From Erwinia sp. SLM-02 (GTDB taxonomy: Bacteria; Pseudomonadota; Gammaproteobacteria; Enterobacterales; Enterobacteriaceae): a stretch of DNA of 64,000 nt. Below, one piece after another: positions 7,009 to 15,618 of this stretch. The translations under genes and the position numbers were made by a program. Under the pieces are notes generated by a model. It did not search any database. It saw nothing but the letters and a program-made list of their open reading frames with translations, and had not been told where the DNA came from. The stretch is from positions 1-64,000 of the forward strand of contig NZ_JAQISN010000001.1 of the NCBI RefSeq assembly GCF_037450285.1, given 5' to 3'. Numbering within the stretch: position 1 is the first letter of the stretch; every line of letters begins with the position of its first letter.

Positions 7009-7812
7009 GTGCGAAAAAAGACTTATGCCATGAGATATGTAGCAGGGCAGCCAGCGGAACGTATTTTTCCGCCGGGGTCGATGCTTCATGTCGGACAGGC
7101 ATTACCGCCTGGCGCGCCGCTCACCACGGAAGCCTCGCTGAAAGTTCTGGTCTGGAATATCTTCAAGCAGCAGCGGGCCGAGTGGCTGTCGGTGCTGCAA
7201 AACTTTGGTAAAGATGCGCATCTGGTACTTCTGCAGGAAGCGCAAACCACGCCCGAGCTGGTGCGATTCGCCACCAGTAATTATCTTGCCGCAGACCAGG
7301 TTCCCGCCTTCGTGCTGCCACAGCATCCTTCGGGCGTAATGACGCTGGCATCAGCACATCCGGTTTACTGCTGCCCGCTGCGCGAACGTGAGCCGCTGTT
7401 AAGGCTCTCTAAATCCGCCCTGGTGACCGCTTACCCGCTGCCGGACAGCCAGATGCTGATGGTGGTGAACATCCATGCGGTGAATTTCAGCATCGGCATA
7501 GATGTCTACAGCAAGCAGCTGGGGCCAATTGGTGAGCAAATCATTCATCATCAGGGGCCGGTGATCATGGCCGGAGACTTTAATGCCTGGAGTCGCCAGC
7601 GCATCAATGCCCTGTATCGTTTTTCCCGGGAAATGGGCCTGCGTGAGGTGCGCTTCACTGACGATCATCGTCGTAAAGCGTTTGGCCGCCCGCTTGATTT
7701 CGTTTTCTACCGCGGCATGGGCGTTGCCGAAGCCTCGGTGCTGGTCACCACGGCTTCCGATCACAATCCGTTACTGGTTGAATTCCACTCGCGCCCCGCG
7801 AATACCTTCTGA
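7009..7812 (+). CDS. yafD: Endonuclease/exonuclease/phosphatase family protein YafD
   Basis: A 267-residue protein nearly identical in layout to E. coli YafD. It has the EEP fold signatures VWNI near 45, LLQEAQTTPEL (metal-binding Glu), IMAGDFNAWS and the final SDHNPL motif with the catalytic His. The start is GTG at 7009 (reading VRKKTYAMRYVAG), matching the E. coli start; the upstream ATG at 6970 is rejected. The cellular substrate is not established. It is followed by yafE as in E. coli, but yafC and dkgB, which sit on its left in E. coli, are replaced by the sugar locus. Confidence 0.93.
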   Translation: MRKKTYAMRYVAGQPAERIFPPGSMLHVGQALPPGAPLTTEASLKVLVWNIFKQQRAEWLSVLQNFGKDAHLVLLQEAQTTPELVRFATSNYLAADQVPAFVLPQHPSGVMTLASAHPVYCCPLREREPLLRLSKSALVTAYPLPDSQMLMVVNIHAVNFSIGIDVYSKQLGPIGEQIIHHQGPVIMAGDFNAWSRQRINALYRFSREMGLREVRFTDDHRRKAFGRPLDFVFYRGMGVAEASVLVTTASDHNPLLVEFHSRPANTF

Positions 7813-7828
7813 AATTAAAGGATTTTTT

Positions 7829-8593
7829 ATGGCAAGCCGTCATCACGATCACGTTGATAAGCAGTTTGGCGAGCAGGCAGGTGCCTATCTGACCAGCACC
7901 GTACACGCCAGCGGCCGCGATCTGGTTAAGCTGAGTGAGCGGCTCTATGCGGCATCTGACGCGCGGGTGCTGGATCTAGGCTGTGGTGCCGGGCACGCCA
8001 GCTTTGTTGCCGCGCAGCACGTTAAAGAGGTGGTGGCTTACGATCTCTCCGAAAAAATGCTGACGGTGGTGGCGCAGACGGCAAAAGAACGGGGCTATCA
8101 CCATCTGACCACGCGGCAGGGCTATGCGGAAAAGCTGCCGTTTGCCAACGATGAATTTGATATCGTCATCAGCCGCTATTCTGCTCACCACTGGCATGAC
8201 GTCGGCTGCGCGCTGCGTGAAGTGCGCCGCGTGCTGAAACCGGGCGGCAAAGCCATTTTTATGGATGTGAATGCGCCGGGGAACCCGGTGCTGGATATCT
8301 GGTTGCAGACCGTCGAAGCGCTGCGCGACACTTCTCACGTCCGGGATTACTCTCCCGGAGAGTGGCTGACGCTGTTCACGGAATCCGGGCTGGCCATCGG
8401 GGCGATTTCACATGACCGGCTGGAGCTGGAATTCTCCAGCTGGGTTGAGCGCATGCGTACACCTCAGGTCATGGTGCAGGCCATTCGTGCCTACCAGCAC
8501 TCGGCACCTTACGACGTTCAGCGATACTATGCGCTGCAACCCGACGGCAGCTTTACCACGGACATTATTTTTATTGAAGCCAGCCGGCCCTGA
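7829..8593 (+). CDS. yafE: SAM-dependent methyltransferase YafE
   Basis: A 254-residue class I methyltransferase of the Methyltransf_11/UbiE-like group. Motif I is VLDLGCGAGHAS near 46-57, with an acidic residue ending the next strand (VVAYDLS) and motif post-I FDIVISRYSAHHW. It lies 16 nt after yafD and probably shares its transcript. The start at 7829 follows AAAGGA by nine bases; a longer frame starting inside yafD is a shadow. The methyl acceptor is unknown. It converges on the cyclase gene with a 6-nt gap. Confidence 0.9.
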   Translation: MASRHHDHVDKQFGEQAGAYLTSTVHASGRDLVKLSERLYAASDARVLDLGCGAGHASFVAAQHVKEVVAYDLSEKMLTVVAQTAKERGYHHLTTRQGYAEKLPFANDEFDIVISRYSAHHWHDVGCALREVRRVLKPGGKAIFMDVNAPGNPVLDIWLQTVEALRDTSHVRDYSPGEWLTLFTESGLAIGAISHDRLELEFSSWVERMRTPQVMVQAIRAYQHSAPYDVQRYYALQPDGSFTTDIIFIEASRP

Positions 8594-8599
8594 GTGTGA

Positions 8600-9298
8600 T
8601 TACGACTCTACCAGGGCGATTGCCCGCACCGGCGAGGCCGAAGCGCCTTTCAGCCTCAGCGGTAAAGCGATAAAGGTAAACGAAGTGGGCAGACTGTGCA
8701 GGTTGGCCAGATTTTCAACAATCAGGCAATCCGAGCCCAGCACGGCATGATGCGCCGGATGCCCCTCACTGCTGAAGCTGTCGAGTGACATCGCATCGGT
8801 GCCAAAGACGGTGACTCCCTTATCAATCAGATAGTGCGCCCCTTCACCCGACAGTCCCGGCCAGTCCTGCAGGAAAGCCTGATGATGAGGGCGGGGCTGC
8901 CATTTTTTATCATAGCCGGTGCGGAAAATAACGATATCGCCCGCGGCTATCCCGCCGTGTTGCTCTTCCCACTGCTGAATCTGTTCGAGTGTAATCACCC
9001 CATTTTTCTCAACGTGAGACATATCCAGACAGCGCCCCCGTCCCGTTAGCTGGCGGACATCAATGCTGTCGATGGTTTTCCCTTCTGCAATAAAGTGAAT
9101 CGGTGCATCCACGTGGGTGCCACAGTGATCGCCAAGGCTGAGCTGACAGTTATAGTTACCGTCTCCCGCGATATAGTCTTCTGAACGATGACAGAAGAAC
9201 TTTCCATGAGTAGGCCACACCGGCATGAATTCCTCATAGGGATGGTTCAGCTCAATCAAACGGTGGCGGCTCAGCAGATTAACCAGTTCAGTGCTCAT
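8600..9298 (-). CDS. Cyclase-family metal hydrolase (kynurenine formamidase-like)
   Basis: A 232-residue member of the cyclase/KynB-type metal-dependent amidohydrolases. The signature HCGTHVDAPIHF at about 58-69 supplies the metal ligands, and a second His/Glu pair follows (SEGHPAHHAVLG). Such enzymes open or form small amide or lactone bonds. It lies 1 nt from the MFS transporter gene, which it follows, so the two form an operon that imports and hydrolyses an unidentified compound. E. coli lacks both genes between yafE and mltD, so this is an insertion into the core block. Confidence 0.8.
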   Translation of the reverse strand: MSTELVNLLSRHRLIELNHPYEEFMPVWPTHGKFFCHRSEDYIAGDGNYNCQLSLGDHCGTHVDAPIHFIAEGKTIDSIDVRQLTGRGRCLDMSHVEKNGVITLEQIQQWEEQHGGIAAGDIVIFRTGYDKKWQPRPHHQAFLQDWPGLSGEGAHYLIDKGVTVFGTDAMSLDSFSSEGHPAHHAVLGSDCLIVENLANLHSLPTSFTFIALPLRLKGASASPVRAIALVES

Positions 9299-9299
9299 A

Positions 9300-10655
9300 T
9301 CAGGCCTTTTTAACGTTGACGGTTTCTTTAATTAACCAGAGTGGAATGCAGGAGATCACCAGCACGGCAGCAATCACCAGGTAGTGCGTGGTAAAGCCGT
9401 AGCTGTGGATGATCCAGCCGCTGACCGGGGCAACCAGAATGCCGGCTATGCCCACCGCCAGACCGATCATCAGGCCCATACTTGACGCCGCAGCACGCGG
9501 GGAAGAGTCAATTAACAGCGCATAGGCGACCGGGAACGGAGAGTTGCGGAACAGCCCCCAGAAGATCAGAATGGCCCATGCCAGCGCGGCTGAGTGGATA
9601 AATACGCAAAGTGCAGCCGCCAGGATCCAGCCTGCAATGATGATCGTCAGTGAGCGTTTGCGCCCTTTCACATCAGAGAAACTCCCCCAGACAATCTGAC
9701 CAATCCACCCGGTCAGGCCGGAAGCCCCGGAGATGATTGCCGCCGTAGAGAGGTCCAGACCCACTTCCCGGGTTAACTGTAGCGTCAGAAAGTTAGCAAT
9801 GCCCATTTCTGCCCAGGTAAAACCGAAAATCAGCAGTATCGCCAGCTGGCAGTTACGATTTTTCAGGCAGGACATCACATTGGCCCAAATGGATGACTGC
9901 TCGACGGTTTGCTGCAGGGATTCCGTTACCGGCGGCGTGAGCCCGTTTTCAACAATCCATTGATTGACCTTATCGTGATTTTTCTTCGTTCCCAGCAGCA
10001 GCTGAGCCACTAAAATCACCAGGCCAATCATAGGAATAAACAGGAACGCTTCTCGCCAGGTGGCAAACGCCAGGATGGCGGCAATCAGTACCGGGCCGAT
10101 AAACTGGCCGAGCGGGAAACCGGTATGGTGAACGCCAATAGCAAATCCGCGATTTTCCTTCTGCCACCATTCACCTAACAGAGCGACGTTAATCGGTTCG
10201 GAACCGCCGGTTCCCATTCCCATCGCCACGCGCAGTGCCTGAAACATACCGAGCGTTTTACAAAATGCGGTCGCCACACCGGACACCACCTCAACCAGCA
10301 CCGCCACGCACCAGCTGTAGCAGCGTTTATGCCCGGTCCCGACCCAGTCAGAAAATAAACCGAACAGGATGGCACCGGTCAACGTCCCGACGAAGCTGAG
10401 CGAGTTCAGCCAGCCGGCCTGCACCTCGGTGAGATTAAACGAGGTCATAATCGCCGGTAGCAGCGTGGGCAAAATAATTCGGTCGATAGAGTTCATCAAA
10501 ATGGCGAGCGTGGTGATCACCAGCATCCACCACGAAATGGGGTGCGCTCGGGGAATAAAACGCATGAAGCCGCGCCTGGCAGGATGCTGGTGAGGCAGCG
10601 ACGATGCGGTGCTGCTTTCGGCCCGCTGGGCTATTTCTGAAGAAGGAAGAGTCAT
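9300..10655 (-). CDS. Major facilitator superfamily transporter
   Basis: A 451-residue inner-membrane carrier with twelve predicted helices after a cytoplasmic N-terminus of about 38 residues. The loop 2-3 signature FGLFSDWVGTGHKR (near 98-111) and its repeat in the second half (GSFSDVKGRKR) identify the MFS. Sequence style fits the metabolite:H+ symporters for organic or sialic-type acids. It is first in a two-gene operon with the cyclase, so the substrate is probably the amide or lactone that enzyme hydrolyses. Confidence 0.82.
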   Translation of the reverse strand: MTLPSSEIAQRAESSTASSLPHQHPARRGFMRFIPRAHPISWWMLVITTLAILMNSIDRIILPTLLPAIMTSFNLTEVQAGWLNSLSFVGTLTGAILFGLFSDWVGTGHKRCYSWCVAVLVEVVSGVATAFCKTLGMFQALRVAMGMGTGGSEPINVALLGEWWQKENRGFAIGVHHTGFPLGQFIGPVLIAAILAFATWREAFLFIPMIGLVILVAQLLLGTKKNHDKVNQWIVENGLTPPVTESLQQTVEQSSIWANVMSCLKNRNCQLAILLIFGFTWAEMGIANFLTLQLTREVGLDLSTAAIISGASGLTGWIGQIVWGSFSDVKGRKRSLTIIIAGWILAAALCVFIHSAALAWAILIFWGLFRNSPFPVAYALLIDSSPRAAASSMGLMIGLAVGIAGILVAPVSGWIIHSYGFTTHYLVIAAVLVISCIPLWLIKETVNVKKA

Positions 10656-10767
10656 ATCCTGTGCCTTTGAAATCGACGTTATTGGTGTCGCCCTGCTAAT
10701 ACGCGGTCAGAGCGGATCCCTGGTGTTGTTATTTTTCTCGTGTTTTTAGATCAAAAATTAAACACGT

Positions 10768-10781
10768 ATCTAACATTAGAT
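10768..10781. promoter_or_regulatory. Inverted repeat upstream of the MFS-cyclase operon
   Basis: ATCTAA, CA, TTAGAT: 6-bp arms around a 2-bp centre, about 113 nt before the MFS start codon. Placement suggests an operator for an unidentified regulator. Nothing else was recognised in 10656-10910. Confidence 0.4.
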
Positions 10782-10910
10782 TTCAGGTGTACTACCATAC
10801 AAGTGTGATGGCGTGATAACCCGATCTGTATCACAGTCACTGCAAACGAAGCGCTGGTGGGATCACAGATTGGGCAGGCGAGGGGATAGGGTGGGGGAAA
10901 ACAGAAAACA

Positions 10911-10938
10911 AAAAAGCCAATCCGGAGATTGGCTTTTT
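10911..10938 (-). terminator. Rho-independent terminator of mltD
   Basis: On the minus strand the stem AAAAAGCCAATC / GATTGGCTTTTT with loop TCCG lies 19 nt after the mltD stop and ends in a U run. The symmetric A/T flanks allow function in both directions. Confidence 0.88.
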
Positions 10939-10956
10939 AACTGGTATTTCAACAGA

Positions 10957-12339
10957 CTAACTGTCTGGCGTTGCGTTGTTATCGACAAACAACGTCAGCT
11001 TATCGCCCGGTTGAAGATTTTTGGCATTGTTAGCAACGCTGTTCCAGCGCACCACATCCTTAATATTCACACCGTGACGCTTCGCAATACTGGCCAAAGA
11101 ATCACCCTTACGAACCTGATAGGTGATGCTGTCGCCGTTATTTGCCAGCCGCGTACTGCTGCTGCTTCCCAGATTTAACACCTGGCCGGGTTTGATGCTG
11201 GCCGTGCGCAGGTTATTCGCGCGCTGCAACGTCTTCACCGGAATGCTCAGGCGCTTGGCGATAGCGGAGAGCGTGTCACCGTTGCGCACCTTGTAGGTGG
11301 TCGGGGAAACACTGTTCTTCACCAGCGACGTTGGCTGAACGGCTGCAATATCACCTTCTGCCAGTGAGTTACGCAGCTGAGCAACGTTGGACTTCGGAAC
11401 CATAATGTAGTGAGGACCATTAGGGGCCGTCGTACCGCGTTTGTAGCCGGTGTTAAAGCTTTTCAGCTTGCTCAGTGACATACCGGCCATATCGGCGGCC
11501 TGCGTCAGTTCAATCTGCTGACCGACTTCAACACGGGCCAGCGCACGCGTTTCATTCGTCGTTGGCAGTCGAATACCATAACGCTTGCTGTCCTTGAGCA
11601 ATTGCCCCAGAGCCAGCATTTTCGGTACGTAAACCGTCGTCTCGCGTGGCAGCGCCAGCGACCAGAAATCCGTTGGCCGCCCTTTGGCTTTATTCGCCTT
11701 CATCGCTTTCATCACGCGGCCTTCACCACTGTTATAGGCGGCTACCGTCAGTAACCAGTCGCCGTCAAACATGTCGTTAAGGCGTTGCATCATATCCAGA
11801 GCAACTTTCGTCGATGCGACAATATCACGTCGCCCGTCGTACCATTGATTCTGTTTCAAGCCGTAGTTTCGCCCCGTTTGCGGCACAATCTGCCAGATGC
11901 CGGCGGCATTCGCAGATGATGTTGCATGGGGGTCAAAAGCGCTCTCCACTATGGGTAGTAGTACCAGTTCCATCGGCATTTTGCGTTGCTTAATCTGCTC
12001 GACTATCCAGTACATATACGGCTCTGCCCGTAATGTTACATCGTGGAGATAGCTCTTGTTCTTCAGGTACTTCTGTTTCTGTTCGCGTATCCGGTAATTA
12101 TCCGGAACCTTCATCTTCAGCTCGTCGCTAATGAAATTCCACAGATCCTGACCCTGCGCGAGGCCGGTTCCGTCGTCCTGCCATCGAGGGGACAACATTG
12201 AATCTGAGTACTGTCCATTTTCACCTTGACCTGCCGAAGACAAACTCTGTGCATGCTGTTCAGGAATGTTGGCATCATGCTTTGATGCCTGGCACCCCAC
12301 CAGCAGGACCGAGGCGAGAATTATCGCTTTAGCCTTCAT
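10957..12339 (-). CDS. mltD: Membrane-bound lytic murein transglycosylase D
   Basis: A 460-residue lipoprotein that cleaves peptidoglycan between MurNAc and GlcNAc, leaving 1,6-anhydroMurNAc. The start at 12339 gives the signal peptide MKAKAIILASVLLVGC with lipobox LVGC (Cys16 lipidated). The family 1D transglycosylase domain follows, with the catalytic Glu in IVESAFDPHA near 128 and AAGIWQIVP and AAYNSGEGRV motifs. Two LysM domains at about 350-393 and 410-455 bind glycan (VRNGDTLSAIAKR, VRKGDSLASIAKR). It sits beside gloB as in E. coli. Confidence 0.96.
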   Translation of the reverse strand: MKAKAIILASVLLVGCQASKHDANIPEQHAQSLSSAGQGENGQYSDSMLSPRWQDDGTGLAQGQDLWNFISDELKMKVPDNYRIREQKQKYLKNKSYLHDVTLRAEPYMYWIVEQIKQRKMPMELVLLPIVESAFDPHATSSANAAGIWQIVPQTGRNYGLKQNQWYDGRRDIVASTKVALDMMQRLNDMFDGDWLLTVAAYNSGEGRVMKAMKANKAKGRPTDFWSLALPRETTVYVPKMLALGQLLKDSKRYGIRLPTTNETRALARVEVGQQIELTQAADMAGMSLSKLKSFNTGYKRGTTAPNGPHYIMVPKSNVAQLRNSLAEGDIAAVQPTSLVKNSVSPTTYKVRNGDTLSAIAKRLSIPVKTLQRANNLRTASIKPGQVLNLGSSSSTRLANNGDSITYQVRKGDSLASIAKRHGVNIKDVVRWNSVANNAKNLQPGDKLTLFVDNNATPDS

Positions 12340-12410
12340 GTGTGTGTCAATAGTTCGCTTAAAAGACGAGCAATAATACGTGCTCGCCCCCCTCATGACA
12401 ACCTAAAATA

Positions 12411-13166
12411 TCAAAAGTGGTCTTTCTTCGCGCGTAGGGCAGCAAATACCTGCCACTCATGTTGCGGAGTTGTTTCTAAACCAATAAGTTTCTGTAATTC
12501 AGTATCTTGCGTCATTAAAAAAACATTAATATTACGCTCAAGTTCCAGTTTTGTCGGTAAAGTTATGTGGTTTTTCGAGCGTAACTCCTTAATTTTATGC
12601 AGATAGCGCTCTATTCCCGTATGTTGGGGATAAATGGCGTGCGAAAAAGTTAAATTCGATAATGTGTATTCATGTGCGCAACAAACTAATGTATCGGCCG
12701 GAAGGGAATTAAGTTTCTGAAAAGATTCGAACATTTGTTGTGGTGTTCCCTCGAACAGCCTTCCGCAGCCGCCGGAGAACATCGTGTCCCCACAAAAAAG
12801 ATAAGGGGAACTGAAATATGAGATATGTCCCAAAGTGTGACCGGGCGTAGCATAAATATCGAATTCCAGCCCAAGAATTTTGATTTTTTCGCCTTCGCCG
12901 ACGATTTCAGTGGCGCCTTTCGCCTGGGTTTCCTGCGGACCGTACACCGTGATATTGGGATACTGAGCCACTATTTCCGCAACGCCACCGACGTGATCAT
13001 GATGGTGATGCGTGAGTAAAATCGCCACCGGCTGCCACTGATTGCTGGAAAGCGTATGCAGAACCGGCGACGCCTCTCCCGGATCAACAATCAGACAGCG
13101 GCCTGCGGTGTCATTTAACATCCAGATGTAGTTATCCTGAAGTGCCGGAATACTGGTAAGATTCAT
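12411..13166 (-). CDS. gloB: Hydroxyacylglutathione hydrolase (glyoxalase II)
   Basis: A 251-residue metallo-beta-lactamase-fold enzyme that hydrolyses S-D-lactoylglutathione to glutathione and D-lactate, the second step of methylglyoxal detoxification. The binuclear metal motif THHHHDHVGG is at about 52-61, followed by the GHTLGH and CGDTMFSGGCGR segments. The start at 13166 (MNLTSIPALQDNY) equals the E. coli protein; an upstream in-frame ATG is rejected because AGGTG lies before 13166. It is divergent from yafS and 71 nt before mltD. Confidence 0.96.
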   Translation of the reverse strand: MNLTSIPALQDNYIWMLNDTAGRCLIVDPGEASPVLHTLSSNQWQPVAILLTHHHHDHVGGVAEIVAQYPNITVYGPQETQAKGATEIVGEGEKIKILGLEFDIYATPGHTLGHISYFSSPYLFCGDTMFSGGCGRLFEGTPQQMFESFQKLNSLPADTLVCCAHEYTLSNLTFSHAIYPQHTGIERYLHKIKELRSKNHITLPTKLELERNINVFLMTQDTELQKLIGLETTPQHEWQVFAALRAKKDHF

Positions 13167-13269
13167 ATTCACCTCTTTATACTTTTCATCAGTGACATCG
13201 CGCCGGGTATTCCGCGGCAACGCTAATCAGACTGGGTATGTACTCATAATGGATAGAAGATGGTAAAGC

Positions 13270-14001
13270 ATGAAGCCTGCTAAAACACGCCAAATCCGCC
13301 ACGTGCCCGATTCATGGTCGCAAATTCCCTGCGGCGAGTTCTACCGTGATGCGCTTGCCCATCATCTCCGCCCCAGCCTGGCGAAACTGTATGGCTTTCA
13401 TCTACTCAAGCTGGGTAATCTGAGCGCGGAAATTGATACGGAAGCCTGTGCCATCTCGCATCAGGTCAACGTAGGGCTGAAGGGCGATAAGCTCCAGGTG
13501 AAGGCCGATCCGCTCAGCCTGCCGTTTGAATCGAAATCGGTGGATGCCTGCCTGCTGGCCCACACGCTGGCCTGGAGCAGCGATCCGCATCGCATACTGC
13601 GCGAGGTTGACCGGGTGTTGATTGACGACGGCTGGATGCTGATCAGCGGCTTCAACCTGTTCAGCATGCTGGGGGTGGGCAAGCTGATCCCGGGCGTTCA
13701 CCGCATGATCCCCTGGAACAGCCGTATGTTTACCCAGATGCGGCTGCTGGACTGGTTAAGCCTGCTCAATTATGAAGTGGTACAGCGCAGCGGTTTTCAG
13801 GTACTGCCCTGGAGCCGACAGGGCGGGAAGATGATCAGCACGCATCTGCCGGCGCTCGGCTGCCTGAATCTTATCGTGGCGCGTAAGCGCACCTTCCCGC
13901 TTATTATCAATCCGGCCAGAAAAAACGCCAGTAAGGCTAAGCTGCAAACGGTCAACGCGACCCGGCAGTTTCACGCAGATTCCCGTCAGGAACCCGACTG
14001 A
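13270..14001 (+). CDS. yafS: Class I SAM-dependent methyltransferase YafS
   Basis: A 243-residue protein matching E. coli YafS in position and length. It has a methyltransferase fold with the post-I region SVDACLLAHTLAW near 93-105 and ILREVDRVLIDDGW near 114-127; the glycine-rich motif I is degenerate, as in YafS. Function is not established. Its last 16 nt overlap the 3' end of rnhA on the other strand. Confidence 0.9.
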   Translation: MKPAKTRQIRHVPDSWSQIPCGEFYRDALAHHLRPSLAKLYGFHLLKLGNLSAEIDTEACAISHQVNVGLKGDKLQVKADPLSLPFESKSVDACLLAHTLAWSSDPHRILREVDRVLIDDGWMLISGFNLFSMLGVGKLIPGVHRMIPWNSRMFTQMRLLDWLSLLNYEVVQRSGFQVLPWSRQGGKMISTHLPALGCLNLIVARKRTFPLIINPARKNASKAKLQTVNATRQFHADSRQEPD

Positions 14002-14453
14002 TAGCCGACGTCATCAAAGGTGGGGTTACCGGCGGCACTGCGGGCCAGCTCGTCGCAGCGTTCGTTTTCAATGTGACCGGCGTGGCCTTTCACCCACTTC
14101 CAGTTCACCTCATGATGGCCGAGTGCGCTGTCCAGCCGCTGCCACAGGTCGACGTTTTTAACCGGCTTTTTATCCGCTGTTTTCCAGCCACGTTTTTTCC
14201 AGTTGTGGATCCAGCTGGTAATTCCCTGGCGCACATACTGGCTGTCGGTGCTCAGAATCACCGTGCAGGGCTTTTTAAGCGCCTCAAGCGCCACGATCGC
14301 CGCCATCATTTCCATACGGTTATTGGTGGTCAGATGGAACCCGGCGCTGAACTCTTTTTCATGCTCGCCGTAGCGCAGAATCGCACCGTATCCACCCGGA
14401 CCGGGGTTGCCGAGGCACGAACCGTCGGTGAAAATTTCTACCTGTTTAAGCAT
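13986..14453 (-). CDS. rnhA: Ribonuclease HI
   Basis: A 155-residue enzyme that cleaves RNA in RNA-DNA hybrids. The catalytic carboxylates are in place: Asp10 (IFTDGSCLGNPG), Glu48 (NRMEMMA), Asp70 (STDSQYV) and Asp134 (NERCDELA), with His124 in GHAGH. The frame stays open far upstream, but MLKQVEIFTDG at 14453 is the E. coli start. It is divergent from dnaQ with only 51 nt between the start codons, so the promoters overlap as in E. coli. Confidence 0.98.
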   Translation of the reverse strand: MLKQVEIFTDGSCLGNPGPGGYGAILRYGEHEKEFSAGFHLTTNNRMEMMAAIVALEALKKPCTVILSTDSQYVRQGITSWIHNWKKRGWKTADKKPVKNVDLWQRLDSALGHHEVNWKWVKGHAGHIENERCDELARSAAGNPTFDDVGYQSGS

Positions 14454-14504
14454 CTCTGGTAGACTCCCTGTAGAAAAACGCCAAGTCTGACATAAACGGG
14501 TCCT

Positions 14505-15257
14505 ATGAGCACAGTAAATACCACACGCCAGATCGTCCTTGATACCGAAACCACCGGTATGAATATGATTGGTACCCACTATGAAGGGCACTGCATCATT
14601 GAAATTGGTGCGGTTGAGGTCATTAACCGCCGCCTGACGGGTAATAACTTCCATGTTTATCTCAAGCCCGATCGGCTGGTGGATCCGGAAGCCTTCGGCG
14701 TTCACGGCATCGCCGACGAATTCCTTGCCGACAAGCCGACCTTTGCAGACATCGCGGATGACTTTCTTGCCTATATAGACGGTGCCGAACTGGTCATTCA
14801 CAACGCCTCGTTTGATATCGGCTTCATGGACTATGAGTTCGGCAAGCTCAAGCGCAACATCCCGAAAACGGGTACCTTCTGCCAGATAACGGACAGCCTG
14901 GCGATGGCGCGCCGGATGTTTCCCGGCAAACGTAACAGCCTGGATGCCCTGTGCTCGCGTTATGAAATAGACAACAGTAAGCGAACGTTGCACGGCGCAC
15001 TGCTTGACTCCGAAATCCTGGCGGAAGTCTTCCTGATTATGACCGGCGGCCAGACGTCGCTGTCGTTTTCGATGGAAGGTGAAAAGGAAGAGCAAAGCGG
15101 TGGCGATACCATTCATCGTATTGCGCGGCCGTCATCAGGTTTGCGCGTGCTGCGTGCCAGCGAGCAGGAACTGGCCGAACATGAAAAACGTCTGGATCTG
15201 GTACAGAAGAAGGGCGGCAGCTGCCTGTGGCGGCCACAGGAAATAAATGTGGAGTAA
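14505..15257 (+). CDS. dnaQ: DNA polymerase III epsilon subunit (proofreading exonuclease)
   Basis: A 250-residue 3'-5' exonuclease of the replicative polymerase core. DEDDh motifs: Exo I VLDTETTGM (Asp12, Glu14), Exo II HNASFDIGFMD, Exo III LHGALLDSEIL with His and Asp. The C-terminal 60 residues are the flexible linker and alpha-binding segment. It is a few residues longer than the 243-residue E. coli protein. A tRNA-Asp follows 133 nt later. Confidence 0.98.
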   Translation: MSTVNTTRQIVLDTETTGMNMIGTHYEGHCIIEIGAVEVINRRLTGNNFHVYLKPDRLVDPEAFGVHGIADEFLADKPTFADIADDFLAYIDGAELVIHNASFDIGFMDYEFGKLKRNIPKTGTFCQITDSLAMARRMFPGKRNSLDALCSRYEIDNSKRTLHGALLDSEILAEVFLIMTGGQTSLSFSMEGEKEEQSGGDTIHRIARPSSGLRVLRASEQELAEHEKRLDLVQKKGGSCLWRPQEINVE

Positions 15258-15331
15258 GTCACTAAAAACGCGTAATAAAAGCGCTTTAAGAGCAAAAAAA
15301 GACCAGTTGAAATAATTCTGAATAAAAAGCG

Positions 15332-15360
15332 TTGACGAACGTTTTGTCGATCCGTAATAT
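15332..15360 (+). promoter_or_regulatory. Sigma-70 promoter of the second tRNA-Asp
   Basis: TTGACG, an exact 17-nt spacer, then TAATAT at 15355-15360, followed by a GC-containing discriminator. It lies 30 nt before the tRNA, so transcription would begin near 15368. Confidence 0.8.
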
Positions 15361-15390
15361 CCGATTCGTTCCCGACGGGGAACAAAGCGC

Positions 15391-15467
15391 GGAGCGGTAG
15401 TTCAGTTGGTTAGAATACCTGCCTGTCACGCAGGGGGTCGCGGGTTCGAGCCCCGTCCGTTCCGCCA
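15391..15467 (+). tRNA. aspV: tRNA-Asp (GTC), second copy
   Basis: Identical over all 77 nt to the tRNA at 220-296, with encoded CCA. Position after dnaQ is that of E. coli aspV. It has its own promoter and terminator. Confidence 0.97.
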
Positions 15468-15479
15468 AGTATACAGAGA

Positions 15480-15508
15480 AAGGCCGATTCGAAAGAATCG
15501 GCCTTTTT
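15480..15508 (+). terminator. Terminator of the second tRNA-Asp
   Basis: AAGGCCGATTC, loop GAAA, GAATCGGCCTT, then a T run, 12 nt after the tRNA. A perfect 11-bp stem. Confidence 0.93.
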
Positions 15509-15618
15509 CGTTTCTGCATCAGTCAAAAACGTTCCGGCGAAAAAAAACCGCAACGTTATCCGTTACGGCCTCCTTTAAAACTTAGCTGACGGTCCGATCC
15601 GAGCGGGTCACTTTTCCT

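Noticed and set aside
15286..15519. Minus-strand frame of 77 codons across the tRNA-Asp region with the phrase AERTGLEPATPCV
   Set aside because: This is the well-known false protein translated from tRNA antisense sequence; the tRNA and its terminator fully explain the interval.
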